In this document: positions 33,712 to 42,807 of the stretch, piece by piece
Layout: every line of letters starts with the position of its first letter
How positions within the stretch are numbered: the stretch's first letter is position 1
Virus record (IMG/VR): IMGVR_UViG_3300009790_002068
Coordinates: 19,165-83,164 of that record
DNA: 64,000 nt
Reading direction: 5' to 3' (one strand)
Source of the DNA: a virus
Program-made: the position numbers and the translations under genes
The notes under the pieces: generated by a model
The model's database searches: none
What the model was told of the DNA's origin: nothing
Seen by the model: the letters and a program-made list of their open reading frames with translations, nothing else

Positions 33712-35155
33712 CTTCTACTACTCCAAATTTAGCCCATCTACTGTTTTCTAAACATATCCACCCAACAGGTTCGCCTATTGAAGGTTTAGAATTCCAATGA
33801 ATGTCACCAAAGACTCCACTATGTCCTGGGACCGAAGGTCCGTCTGTGTAAGTTCTACTATTTAGAACTGGATTTTTAATAATAGTTTGAGAAGGAGTAA
33901 TAGTAACTTTAGTTTCTTTATTAACTCCTATCTCTAAATTGTGATCTCTATTAGTTCCAAGCCAACCTGTACGATTCTTGTTCTTCCCAACTGTAACTTG
34001 GACCTCTTCATCCCATATATCTAATGGTGCTGTGGGTTCGTCGGTATTAACACCTATTCGACCTAATGGTGAAAAGTATATAGTATTTGCTAGTCTACTT
34101 TCTCCAGCAACTTCTAATTCTCTTAAAGTTCCTACTTTTCTTAAATTACTTGATATAACTGTACCACCTAAAGTATTTTCATCTAGAACAGTTCTTTTTC
34201 CTATTTGTATACTTCCGCCTTCTGGAATTATACTTTCTAAATTTACTCTAGTATTCATATATTCTACTAAATGGTCTTTTAATGTGTCAGGAATAACCAT
34301 ATTACCTCTAACTTCTAAACCATCTAATACAGTTAGCTTACCATGAACATCTACGTTCTTTCCTGCTAACACGTTATTGTGTAATTCTGTTTGTCCTTTT
34401 AGTATAGTTTCGTTTTCAACTTGTAAACTATCTGAACTTGATTTGCCATGAACTGAAATACTAGTACCTTCAATTTTTCTTGCTGAAAAATTATCAGATG
34501 TTATAGATGTCTGTTCATTGTTAACAGTAATTCTTGTTTCACTAGCATTATCTGTTATACCTTGGCTTTTAAATTCTTTTAATGGACCAGGTTGAATTTG
34601 ATCTTGTGGGATTTGGAATCCTGACCAGTCAATAGCACCATGTGGTATTTGACTAGGATTAAATTCTACTTCAATTCCTCTAGAAAACTTTGCTGGACCT
34701 TTAAATTCTGTTGGACCTATAAATTCGTTATCGCCTTTAGTAGTTAACTTACCAAGCATAAGTGTATCACCACTTAATAAAGACGAGCCAACAATGTCTA
34801 ATATTTTTGCTCGTAATTGTTTGCCTGCTTCTATGCTATCTGCTACTTTAATGTTTTTAGATGTAAGATTGTTTTCAACTACTACGTTATCTTTTGAAAC
34901 TCTAAGCTGTAAGTTTTCACTAGTATCTTCTATGCCCGTTGACATAAAATCTCTAAAACTATATGCTGAAAAGTTTACCTTATTTGCCGGAATATAACCA
35001 TTATTATAAATGTCATCAAGTTCTCTTTTAGGAATCTGCTCTTTGATAATGTTTTGAACAGTTTCTTGAAAATTAATACTTCTAAGGGCTACTAATACCG
35101 CACTTTTAACCGACTTGGATACCGTTTCCTCTACTAGTTCTTCTGTTGTTTTCAT
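33704..35155 (-). CDS. Tail-fibre-like structural protein
   Basis: 483 residues. The middle (about 110-350) is a run of short strand-turn repeats (ENNLTSKNIKVADS, KLTTKGDNEFIGPTEFKG, NNVLAGKNVDVHGKLTVLDGLEVRG), typical of trimeric beta-helix fibres. It ends with a GDIHWNSKPSIGEPVGWICLENSRWAKFG module seen in phage fibres. It likely helps host recognition. No fibre chaperone gene is seen next to it; the next three genes are small or unrelated. Confidence 0.72.
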   Translation of the reverse strand: MKTTEELVEETVSKSVKSAVLVALRSINFQETVQNIIKEQIPKRELDDIYNNGYIPANKVNFSAYSFRDFMSTGIEDTSENLQLRVSKDNVVVENNLTSKNIKVADSIEAGKQLRAKILDIVGSSLLSGDTLMLGKLTTKGDNEFIGPTEFKGPAKFSRGIEVEFNPSQIPHGAIDWSGFQIPQDQIQPGPLKEFKSQGITDNASETRITVNNEQTSITSDNFSARKIEGTSISVHGKSSSDSLQVENETILKGQTELHNNVLAGKNVDVHGKLTVLDGLEVRGNMVIPDTLKDHLVEYMNTRVNLESIIPEGGSIQIGKRTVLDENTLGGTVISSNLRKVGTLRELEVAGESRLANTIYFSPLGRIGVNTDEPTAPLDIWDEEVQVTVGKNKNRTGWLGTNRDHNLEIGVNKETKVTITPSQTIIKNPVLNSRTYTDGPSVPGHSGVFGDIHWNSKPSIGEPVGWICLENSRWAKFGVVEDD

Positions 35156-35163
35156 TGATTTTC

Positions 35164-35934
35164 CTATTCATAATTAATTGAAATAACGTGTTCAAATGTT
35201 TTATTAATTAGCGGTTTATAAAACACACTCTTATGGATCGTGAATCCCGTTGATCCAGCATCTGTGCTAAATTTCGCTAATTGTTTAAAGAACATCGTTC
35301 TCCTTGCTGTTGTACAACTATTAACCAAATTAGATTCTTCTAAATGAACCCAGTGATTTATGTACGTTTGTCTGTCCATCATTCCCCAGCTTCTGTGATT
35401 GATAAACAAATTCTGTTTTCCATTAATATTAATTGTTAAAGGTAAGTCTGACATTCTGCTTTGGCTTGATTGATTTTTATAATCAACTAAACTAGTAACA
35501 AATCTGCCTTTAGTTACTTTAGCAATCATTCCTATAAACTGTCTTTGCTCTTCTTCGGTATTAAAGTATGTTAGTATTTGATCTAAACCTAATACAACGT
35601 CATATGTATTGCCATTTGCTACTTCTTTTTCTAAACCATCTTCGTCCATGTTTATTGAAAGATTGAGGTCTTTAAAAGTAGTAGAATATACTTCGTCACA
35701 AACATCAGTACATAATATAGCTTTAACGTTATGGCCTCTTTGAGCTAAACCCATTGTAACTAAATTACAGCCTAAACTTAAAACATTATAAATTTTAGGA
35801 TGTGTTCCTTTAGCATAACCCAATACAGAGTCTATTATCTGGGTTTTGACTTCAGCTATTTCTAGTGTTTTCTTAGGGTTCGCTTCTATAACTCTTTTTA
35901 ATGCTTTGTTATAGACTTTATCAGGTATGTTCAT
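35164..35934 (-). CDS. Class I SAM methyltransferase-like protein
   Basis: 256 residues. NVLSLGCNLVTMGLAQRGH (about 49-67) resembles motif I, AILCTDVCD the second strand, and DVVLGLDQILTYF the post-II segment. The Gly-rich loop is atypical (GCNLVTMG). It lies directly upstream of the fibre gene in the transcript. Substrate unknown. Confidence 0.55.
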   Translation of the reverse strand: MNIPDKVYNKALKRVIEANPKKTLEIAEVKTQIIDSVLGYAKGTHPKIYNVLSLGCNLVTMGLAQRGHNVKAILCTDVCDEVYSTTFKDLNLSINMDEDGLEKEVANGNTYDVVLGLDQILTYFNTEEEQRQFIGMIAKVTKGRFVTSLVDYKNQSSQSRMSDLPLTININGKQNLFINHRSWGMMDRQTYINHWVHLEESNLVNSCTTARRTMFFKQLAKFSTDAGSTGFTIHKSVFYKPLINKTFEHVISINYE

Positions 35935-35970
35935 ATTTTTATCTTTTTCTTGAGTTAACTTTATATAATA

Positions 35971-36573
35971 TTATTTATCTGATTTTGGCTTTCTAAATAC
36001 AATCATATTGTGGTATTGTTTCTCGCCCTCAGGCGTTGTTAAACTGTGAACAGGCTGGATTGTAACAACTTCTAAGTCTTTTTGTGAACTCCAACCACCA
36101 TCAAAGAACCAATCACCATCGTGTTTAGTCATGCTACAATAAAGCAACCCATCATCAGTTAAACTATCAGCTATATTCTTTGAAGCACTAGCATCAACGT
36201 GGCCTTTTGTTAATACACCAATAGCTGTTATACATTTGTACTTTTTAGGAAGTGGTGCTTTAGTTATATCGTGTATTTGTGTTGATCTATAATTTTGTGC
36301 TATAAATCTATCAAGCATTGGTTGATTAATATCGTACCCGTCTAATAGGTAAAGTCCTTGATTTATAGCAAATCCTACTTGTCCGTTACCACAGCCAATG
36401 TCAGCTACTTCTGTACCGTGTGGAAAGTTATTAATAATCCATTCAGATGCTAATGTATGGCACTTCCAACCTAGTTCTTCAATCACTTGTTCGTTATAGT
36501 TTACCCAGTTATCGTATAACTCGCTGTTGGTTTTACCATATACTTCATCTAACCATTTTTCATTATCACTCAT
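35971..36573 (-). CDS. Class I SAM-dependent methyltransferase
   Basis: 200 residues with a canonical motif I, VADIGCGNGQVGFAI (about 57-71), and motif II YDINQPMLDRF. It groups by eye with small-molecule methyltransferases. It overlaps the nitroreductase gene by 8 bp, so the two are co-translated. It may form a pathway with the ANL enzyme, nitroreductase and TauD-like oxygenase. Confidence 0.8.
   Translation of the reverse strand: MSDNEKWLDEVYGKTNSELYDNWVNYNEQVIEELGWKCHTLASEWIINNFPHGTEVADIGCGNGQVGFAINQGLYLLDGYDINQPMLDRFIAQNYRSTQIHDITKAPLPKKYKCITAIGVLTKGHVDASASKNIADSLTDDGLLYCSMTKHDGDWFFDGGWSSQKDLEVVTIQPVHSLTTPEGEKQYHNMIVFRKPKSDK
35972..35979 (-). promoter_or_regulatory. Candidate late promoter
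   Basis: GATAAATA on the minus strand, 38 bases before the 35934 start and overlapping the end of the previous gene. It could give the methyltransferase and fibre genes a late transcript. Confidence 0.4.
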
Positions 36574-37255
36574 AATATCTAACCATTTTGTTAAGGGCTT
36601 GTCTTTGTGTTCTATACTTATTGATTATATTCTTAGTATCTTCATACCCAATACTCATACCACATAATACTATTTTATCTTTGTACTCAGGTAGTTCTTG
36701 TCTTACAATATCAGCATATTCTCCTAACGAACCCTGTGGGCAGGTTGCTAATCCTTTTTCTGTTGCTAATAGCATAATAGATTGTAAAAACATTCCATAA
36801 TCTACATACGAACCTTTTCCTAGTTCTTTGTCAATAAAAAATAACAGCATAGCTGGAGCATCAAAGGCTCTATAATTTTTAGCATATAACAAACTTTTAC
36901 GCTCTGTCATTTCTCTAGTAATACCTAGTTGGTTATATAAAGCTAACCCACAAGCCTTTCTATTTTCTTTATATGAGCCAAACCATTCTGTTTCTTTTTC
37001 ACTGTTTTTATATTGAGGATAATATTCATAGTCCATAGCAGGTTCTATACCAGAACGAAATGCTTCTTCTAACTTGCTACACAAATTCTTTTTTGCTTCA
37101 CCTGTTAATACTGCTATTTGCCAAGGTTGATGATTATCTCCACTAGGTGCCTTTTTGGCTTGTTCTAAAATAGAGTTTATAATATCAATTGAAACTGGAT
37201 TCTTTAAAAAAGCTCTAGTTGACTTACGTTTTTCTAAAGCGTCACTAACGATCAT
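36566..37255 (-). CDS. Nitroreductase-family flavoprotein
   Basis: 229 residues. KRKSTRAFLKNPV at the start and PSGDNHQPWQIAV (about 37-49) are the FMN-binding signature, and GYEDTKNIINKYRTQRQ closes the fold. It uses NAD(P)H to reduce quinones, nitro groups or enones, or to dehalogenate or oxidise azolines in peptide pathways. It overlaps the ANL ligase by 4 bp and the methyltransferase by 8 bp, which argues for one pathway. FMN-dependent, cytoplasmic. Confidence 0.87.
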   Translation of the reverse strand: MIVSDALEKRKSTRAFLKNPVSIDIINSILEQAKKAPSGDNHQPWQIAVLTGEAKKNLCSKLEEAFRSGIEPAMDYEYYPQYKNSEKETEWFGSYKENRKACGLALYNQLGITREMTERKSLLYAKNYRAFDAPAMLLFFIDKELGKGSYVDYGMFLQSIMLLATEKGLATCPQGSLGEYADIVRQELPEYKDKIVLCGMSIGYEDTKNIINKYRTQRQALNKMVRYYE

Positions 37256-38670
37256 ACCCTTGAATGATCCTTTATAGTAACTTTACCTATAATATGAGGA
37301 GGGCTACTAGCTTGGACAATGTCTGGTAGTTTACTTTTTTGTAATTTGTTTGGTCCTGAAAAATATAACTGCTCTGTAACGTGATATATGTCATGGGGTC
37401 TTTTAGATTCTTGAGCTTCTTCTATGTAATGTTTAGCAACTTCATTTATGTTTGCTGTTCCTGTATAAATCAAGTGATGTATTTCACCTTTTTCACAACT
37501 AGCAACATTTTCAACTCCCTCAACTTCAAGTGCCAATGCTTCAACTAGTCTTGTAAAAATTTTAACACCACCTTTCATAAAAATAACGTCATCAAATGCT
37601 CTACCCTGGAAATACCACATACCATTTTTGTTTTCAAATTTGTCACCATCTGTGTGCCAGTCTAGTGTTCCGTATTTGTACCAAAGAATACCTCTTTCGT
37701 CTAGTTTAAGCTCACCGTTATATATTCTGTGTTTAAATCCATAAAAGTTTTCTGTCGGATCACCTCGTCTATACTCTGCCCTTGAATGACAATCTGCTTC
37801 TGTACTTGCCATCATATTGTATATTACTTTAAACTTAAATTTCTGCTCAATAGACTTAAGAACTACTTCAGGTGTATGACCTCCCGAACATTCCCAATAG
37901 TCAATTGTCCAATTAAAATCATCTGGGCAAGAGTCTACTATCTTTTTAATAGCATTTGGATAAGAAATACAACAATTAGGTTTTGCTTTTTGTATTTCTC
38001 CTGGTATATCATCACCGTAGTTTAAGAAATGTAAACTACCACCTATATAATACATTCTAAGTAAATTATAAGGATTGTAAGTTGATGTAAATCCGTGTGT
38101 ACAAAGTACTTTAGGTCTTTCTGTTCCTTTATTAAACTCTGGTGCAACAGCAAACAAATGATTTGTGGAGGCGTGTGCTGTACAGCCTAATAATGTTTCA
38201 CCGTTTACAATAGCATTTTCATGATCTTCGTAATCCCAAAAGAAAGGATACATTTCAAAAATTTCTTTAACAGTAGTTCCGCTTGTTTGGCCTCTGAATA
38301 TTTCTAATGGGTGTAAAATTGTTGGTCCTGTTTCAGCAGGATCAGTTAACATTTCTATTTTGTTTGAACGTATAATACAAGTTGGTTTACAAGTAGCAAT
38401 TAAACTATCTAATTCTAATTTAGATTGTCTAGCTTCTGCGTTTGTTGCCGAGCCACCATTTTTAATACTAGCTAATACCCACAGATAGTCGTCTATTGTA
38501 ACTTGGTCTTCTGTTAAGATAAAAACAACGTGCTGGCCAATGCCATGTTCTTTTAACTTTTCTACTTTAGCGTCTAAATTGGCGTGAAGTTCGCCCCACG
38601 TAATTTGTTCTGTTGATGAACTTAAAAATACTTGATTGCTATCTAATGGTTCTTGATATTGCTTTAACAT
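37252..38670 (-). CDS. ANL-superfamily adenylate-forming enzyme
   Basis: 472 residues. Motifs: FRGQTSGTTVKE (about 144-155), NMMASTEADC (about 286-295), WHTDGDKFE (about 334-342) and a C-terminal PNKLQKSKLP (about 444-453), whose Lys would be catalytic. Thus it is full length and could adenylate a carboxylic acid for CoA, peptide or amide transfer. The P-loop deviates from TSGTTGxPK (TTVKE). It is joined to nitroreductase, methyltransferase and oxygenase genes. Confidence 0.8.
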   Translation of the reverse strand: MLKQYQEPLDSNQVFLSSSTEQITWGELHANLDAKVEKLKEHGIGQHVVFILTEDQVTIDDYLWVLASIKNGGSATNAEARQSKLELDSLIATCKPTCIIRSNKIEMLTDPAETGPTILHPLEIFRGQTSGTTVKEIFEMYPFFWDYEDHENAIVNGETLLGCTAHASTNHLFAVAPEFNKGTERPKVLCTHGFTSTYNPYNLLRMYYIGGSLHFLNYGDDIPGEIQKAKPNCCISYPNAIKKIVDSCPDDFNWTIDYWECSGGHTPEVVLKSIEQKFKFKVIYNMMASTEADCHSRAEYRRGDPTENFYGFKHRIYNGELKLDERGILWYKYGTLDWHTDGDKFENKNGMWYFQGRAFDDVIFMKGGVKIFTRLVEALALEVEGVENVASCEKGEIHHLIYTGTANINEVAKHYIEEAQESKRPHDIYHVTEQLYFSGPNKLQKSKLPDIVQASSPPHIIGKVTIKDHSRV

Positions 38671-38682
38671 AATATTACTTAT

Positions 38683-39498
38683 TTAACTGTAATCAAAGAC
38701 CTTAGTATAATCGAATGCTACACGCCAAAGCAACCGTGATTTATTCACTACTGGCGAACGTCTGTGTAACGTAGATAACTGATCCATGATTAAGATATCT
38801 CCTTTTTTAAATACAAAATGTTTTTGATAAATTGATCTATCTAATGTAGCTTTGAGTTTTTCTTTAATTTCTTCTACATCAGTAGGCTCGCCATCTTTCC
38901 ATGCTTTTTCTATTAATGGTGGTTGCCAGTATAAGAATTTTTTGCCATCTACTGGGTGGCTATTTACTACAGGCATTCTGTCATCACCTTCATGACGATC
39001 CATTTGTACATATTCATCTAAGCTACCTTCTGCTTGTGGCTGTGCTTCACCATATATACCTGTACCTAAATTGTTTAGCTGTATATCAATAGTACTCCAA
39101 TAATCTTTTTCACGAGAATCAAGGTCATCATATGCTTGTTTACAATTTAATATACTGAATACTGTATCAACACATTCGTTTTCACAATATAAAGCTATTA
39201 GTATTTCTTTAAACTCACCAATATGAAATACTGTACCATTACTATGCCAATGTAAATCACTGTGTCCAAAAAGTCCTGTAGGTCCCGGTGTTACTCTAGT
39301 TACATCTGGATTTTCTTTAGGATTAAAAGCCATATACCCTAGCTTATCGTCATCTGTATTACCTATACGTCTACAATAATCTACAACCTCAAACTGATCC
39401 ATATCTTGTTCATGATGTAATGTATAACCATCATCTAGAATCTTTTGTGCTTCTTGTTTTATTTGGGTATCTGTGAAATTTTTTACTTGAATAGTCAT
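38683..39498 (-). CDS. TauD/TfdA-like 2OG-Fe(II) dioxygenase
   Basis: 271 residues. The segment GHSDLHWHSNGT (about 79-90) holds the first metal ligands. By alignment with WHtDxT the acid may be replaced (HSN), or HSD just upstream may serve. HPVDGKKFLYW and the C-terminal LHRRSPVVNKSRLLWRV give the distal His and 2OG-binding Arg. It starts the ANL/nitroreductase cluster in transcript order. Substrate unknown. Confidence 0.78.
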   Translation of the reverse strand: MTIQVKNFTDTQIKQEAQKILDDGYTLHHEQDMDQFEVVDYCRRIGNTDDDKLGYMAFNPKENPDVTRVTPGPTGLFGHSDLHWHSNGTVFHIGEFKEILIALYCENECVDTVFSILNCKQAYDDLDSREKDYWSTIDIQLNNLGTGIYGEAQPQAEGSLDEYVQMDRHEGDDRMPVVNSHPVDGKKFLYWQPPLIEKAWKDGEPTDVEEIKEKLKATLDRSIYQKHFVFKKGDILIMDQLSTLHRRSPVVNKSRLLWRVAFDYTKVFDYS

Positions 39499-39516
39499 CT
39501 ATATTACTTTTCTTTT

Positions 39517-39592
39517 TGGTGGAGGATAGCAGGATCGAACTGCTGACCTCCTGAATGCAAATCAGGCGCTCTCCCGGCTGAGCTAATCCCCC
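39517..39592 (-). tRNA. tRNA-Ala (UGC)
   Basis: Acceptor GGGGGAT pairs with ATCCTCC, then A-CCA. The anticodon loop TTTGCAT reads TGC. T loop TTCGATC. 76 bases with encoded CCA. Confidence 0.93.
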
Positions 39593-39676
39593 ATAGGATT
39601 ATAATGATATTTATTTTTTGATCAGAAGCTAACCGTGGCTTCTGGCGTGTGTATTAGGTCACAACCCCATTGAGTA

Positions 39677-40054
39677 CTAATTGTCTAGTTTTATTTCTGT
39701 AAGATCGTTCTCACGGTCAATAAACTTGTACTCTAATTTCGTAGGTTCAAACTGTTTTAGTTCTTCAAATATGACTTCAGGATTTAGCTCTGAACAAGTG
39801 TATACGTCTAACTGTAACAATCCTGGGTCCATTTCGTCCCAACAATGTAGAGCTATATGACTTGTTTCAATGATAACTAAACCAGTGAGTCCTTTATTGC
39901 CTGGCATATCCACATACGTTGTGATGGGGCCTTGGCATATTTTCATCTCTATTTTTTGAACTAGTTCAGTTAACCATCTATGACACCAACTTTGAGATTT
40001 AGGAGTCTTTTTAGTCTCCGCTCTAATAATTAAGTGTTTGTGCCTACTAGTCAT
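39677..40054 (-). CDS. speD: S-adenosylmethionine decarboxylase proenzyme
   Basis: 125 residues, the short bacterial type. IETSHIALHCWDE holds the self-cleavage site before Ser65, which becomes the pyruvoyl group, with His66 and Cys71 as catalytic residues. It makes decarboxylated SAM for spermidine. Known in cyanophages. It lies between two tRNAs, 4 kb from an arginine-using amidinotransferase. Phage DNA packaging or host polyamine control are possible roles. Confidence 0.9.
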   Translation of the reverse strand: MTSRHKHLIIRAETKKTPKSQSWCHRWLTELVQKIEMKICQGPITTYVDMPGNKGLTGLVIIETSHIALHCWDEMDPGLLQLDVYTCSELNPEVIFEELKQFEPTKLEYKFIDRENDLTEIKLDN

Positions 40055-40079
40055 ATTACCCTTTGGCTTTACTTATACT

Positions 40080-40325
40080 TTACTGGAAGAATCTCTTTAG
40101 AACGTCAATTCTGTCCATGTGTGTTGCTATAATATCTAATTCTTTTTGTACTGTTTCTAAAATATCTGAATGCTCTCCAATGCCTACTGTCTTTGATAGA
40201 TATACTTCTACGTTAGTTTTATGTAGAGCAATTTCACCTTCAGCATGAGCGATCAATCCAGCTACAATTTTCTCTCTCATTTCTATTTCTGACATATTCC
40301 CTCTCCTATAATGGTGCCGCTTCAC
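40080..40325 (-). CDS. Small helical protein
   Basis: 81 residues, mostly helix (REKIVAGLIAHAEGEIALHKTNVEVYL, then SDILETVQKELDIIATHMDRIDVL). A start at MSEIEMREK (about 40295) with GGGA upstream may be more likely, since the first ten residues fall in the tRNA-Thr end. Function unknown. Confidence 0.55.
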   Translation of the reverse strand: MKRHHYRRGNMSEIEMREKIVAGLIAHAEGEIALHKTNVEVYLSKTVGIGEHSDILETVQKELDIIATHMDRIDVLKRFFQ

Positions 40326-40387
40326 GGATTCGAACCGCGCACCTACTGATTACAAATCAGTTGCTCTACCAAATGAGCTAAAGCGGC
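40312..40387 (-). tRNA. tRNA-Thr (UGU)
   Basis: Acceptor GCCGCTT pairs with AAGCGGC, then A-CCA. The anticodon loop TTTGTAA reads TGT. T loop TTCGAAT. 76 bases. Confidence 0.93.
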
Positions 40388-40408
40388 CTTCATTACTTAC
40401 TTATTAAG

Positions 40409-40975
40409 CTAAATTAATTCCTTTAAAATGTCTGGTAGACTTTTATCTATTTTAGCAATCCAAGTATCAATACTATAGCATTCATTTTCTCTTTTGTCAA
40501 GAGTTCTTTTGTCAGCATATTTAAAATCAAAGGCTTTTATTTTGCCATTCTCATTGCCACATATATTAGCCATAGCATTATTAAATTTGTATACATTTTT
40601 TTCCTTAAAAAACAAAAAGAGGTCGGTTATTTGCTCTTTTATATTGGGGAAGTGGGTATGTAATGTACCATTCGAATAGTATTCAAGCAACGTAGGGCCA
40701 CCATATTCTTGTATACAGTAGAATCCTTCTTCGTCTTTTAGCTTACCATGTTCATATAACCTTACTACTTTGTCAGACTGTAAACGATATAACCATTTAC
40801 ACTCATTAGTATACATAGTTTCTATTTCTTTTATGTCTTGGAATAATGGAGGTTTGTTTTTAATTGTTATTCCTGTTGGCTTGTATATTTTTTTAACTAG
40901 TTTAGCTTCTTCGTCTATCCAAACTTCTGCTAGAGATCCTCTAGAACTATTGTCGTTAAGATATAGCTGGTACAC
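40409..40975 (-). CDS. Protein-kinase-like protein, degenerate active site
   Basis: 188 residues. EAKLVKKIYKP looks like the ATP-lysine strand, YTNECKWLYRLQSDKVVRLYEH like helix C and the next strands, and IQEYGGPTLLEYY like the hinge. The catalytic loop reads VYKFNNAMANIC (Asn where Asp is usual), followed by IKAFDFKYA in the DFG position. It may be a pseudokinase or small-molecule kinase. It overlaps the next gene by 20 bp. Confidence 0.55.
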   Translation of the reverse strand: MYQLYLNDNSSRGSLAEVWIDEEAKLVKKIYKPTGITIKNKPPLFQDIKEIETMYTNECKWLYRLQSDKVVRLYEHGKLKDEEGFYCIQEYGGPTLLEYYSNGTLHTHFPNIKEQITDLFLFFKEKNVYKFNNAMANICGNENGKIKAFDFKYADKRTLDKRENECYSIDTWIAKIDKSLPDILKELI

Positions 40976-41654
40976 TTTTTACCTCTCTATAATACTCTAA
41001 CAATAGTAATTCAGCTTTAATAGTTTTGCTTTCGTCGAAGTCTTTACCAAGATGTTTTCTAAACCAATCTATAATTTCGTTTGTCTTTTTATTAACTAGC
41101 ATATTACAAAAATCTACACTTATTTCACACTCTGCTGTATTCCAACTATCAAGATGTTTATCCCAATCATTATTTGGATAAAATTTCTCTGCTCTATTAC
41201 GTTGATACTCACAACTCTCCCACGTTTTAGATTGTAATACTATTCTTTTAATATTTTTATGTACTGTCTGCCAAGGTATTTCGTTCCAGCTATGTAAATG
41301 ATAAACTATCCTGTTGTTCTCTACAGGTGAATTCCAAGTAGGATAAAATTCTGTATTGTTACCACACCAAAACAATTCCATTTGCCTACAAGCTAATAAT
41401 GTTGTTCCTAAGAATTCAAAGAAAGTATTGTAGTCTTGATCTTTAGGTTTATTTTGTTCTAGAAAAAAGTTTACAATACGTTTAGGCAACATTGTATCAT
41501 AATAAACTTCTCCGTTTTCTCTCATAGTTCTTTCATCATCATAGTTTTGGTGCTTATCTAACTCACACCAAAGTCGAGAAAAAAACTGGCCACTAGAGCC
41601 AGGTATGTAATCTATTATTACTAGTTCATTGTTATCTAAAAATTTATATTCCAT
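40956..41654 (-). CDS. P-loop protein, sulfotransferase-like
   Basis: 232 residues. The start VIIDYIPGSSGQFFSRLWCEL fits a sulfotransferase-type phosphate loop, and KNIKRIVLQSKTWESCEYQRNRAEKFYP fits the second block. Evidence is pattern only. It overlaps both the radical SAM and kinase-like genes, suggesting a joint pathway. Confidence 0.45.
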   Translation of the reverse strand: MEYKFLDNNELVIIDYIPGSSGQFFSRLWCELDKHQNYDDERTMRENGEVYYDTMLPKRIVNFFLEQNKPKDQDYNTFFEFLGTTLLACRQMELFWCGNNTEFYPTWNSPVENNRIVYHLHSWNEIPWQTVHKNIKRIVLQSKTWESCEYQRNRAEKFYPNNDWDKHLDSWNTAECEISVDFCNMLVNKKTNEIIDWFRKHLGKDFDESKTIKAELLLLEYYREVKSVPAIS

Positions 41655-42804
41655 GCTCTAAATATTCCATATACAATTCTACATCTTCATCTAAGTCTTG
41701 TATATTAACTCCTCTTATTGTATTACATTGTTTGATCCAGCCTAAGGTTTTTCTGAGTTTTCTTTCTTCATCTTCTTGTGTATAATTTGTAAGTGAACTA
41801 ACAAACGATAACTTATCTTCATGGGTACAAAACTCTGAAATGTCTAACTCTTTAATTTCGCTTATAGTATCTCTTAATAACTCGTGTGGTATATTTTTAA
41901 TAGAACAGTAGTCAGGTCCGTGTACAAAATTATTAAGTTTAATCTTTGTTTTACTACCCCATTCCTTTGATAATAACCATCTTAACAAGTTTGGTATTTG
42001 CCAAACATTAAACACACTAAACACAGGCATTATTATAAGCTGAATACCGGCGTCTTTTAGCTTCATTAAGTTATCTTCTACAGTATTAAAGTTATAGTTC
42101 CTAATGTAACTATACATAGGTCCTACAGCGTCAATACTAGGGCAAATATGAACGTTTAGCTTCTTAACTACGTCTACAATCGAGTCTGTTATAATCGTAC
42201 AATTACTAGTCATAGCTACTTCGTTCGGCATATTATTTTCAGCCATTTGCTCAAGTAAGTAGACTCCTTCTCTGTTAAAAAATGGCTCTCCGCCAATTAG
42301 CTCTATCTTTAACGAGGGATTAATTTTCATCTTACTTAATAGATCGTCTATAAATGGCCTATCAATTTTAAAGTTTATCTTTAGTAACTCTTTTCTATCA
42401 GCAAACATTTCAGGCATTTGCTTATCATACTGTCGCCAGCCAGTAGAAAAATCACTACCACAAGTAACACAGGCAACATTACATTGATTGCCTAATGCTA
42501 ACTCTACAAATTTTGGTGATATATTTTTTTTGGTAAAAAGTTGACTAGCATTGTTTAAGTTATACTTTTCTCTTTTAGATCTATTGCCTAAATCTTCTTG
42601 TTCCCAACAAGAACGGCATCCTGGATGTTGTAAATCTTTATCAAAAGAATCAATAACTTCTTTTCTAAAATCTGATTCCCAATATTCTGAAATAGTTTTG
42701 TGATTGCCTGCTTTAGTATTATCAAAAGCACAACAGGGTATAAGATTACCCATTGAGGATACAGCTACAGCTTCATATGGCATCCTACAAAACTTGGAAG
42801 GCAC
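41644..42804 (-). CDS. Twitch/SPASM-type radical SAM protein
   Basis: 386 residues. The N-terminal FCRMPYEAVAVSSMGNLIPCC (Cys6, 24, 25) with Cys63 and Cys66 (GCRSC) looks like an auxiliary iron-sulfur domain placed before the core. The radical SAM core has Cys108-x3-Cys112-x2-Cys115 and ELIGGEPFFN. Such twitch proteins are frequent in marine phages but have no known substrate. Peptide or small-molecule modification is likely. The gene begins 4 bases after the amidinotransferase. Confidence 0.85.
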   Translation of the reverse strand: MPSKFCRMPYEAVAVSSMGNLIPCCAFDNTKAGNHKTISEYWESDFRKEVIDSFDKDLQHPGCRSCWEQEDLGNRSKREKYNLNNASQLFTKKNISPKFVELALGNQCNVACVTCGSDFSTGWRQYDKQMPEMFADRKELLKINFKIDRPFIDDLLSKMKINPSLKIELIGGEPFFNREGVYLLEQMAENNMPNEVAMTSNCTIITDSIVDVVKKLNVHICPSIDAVGPMYSYIRNYNFNTVEDNLMKLKDAGIQLIIMPVFSVFNVWQIPNLLRWLLSKEWGSKTKIKLNNFVHGPDYCSIKNIPHELLRDTISEIKELDISEFCTHEDKLSFVSSLTNYTQEDEERKLRKTLGWIKQCNTIRGVNIQDLDEDVELYMEYLEHGI

Positions 42805-42807
42805 AAT

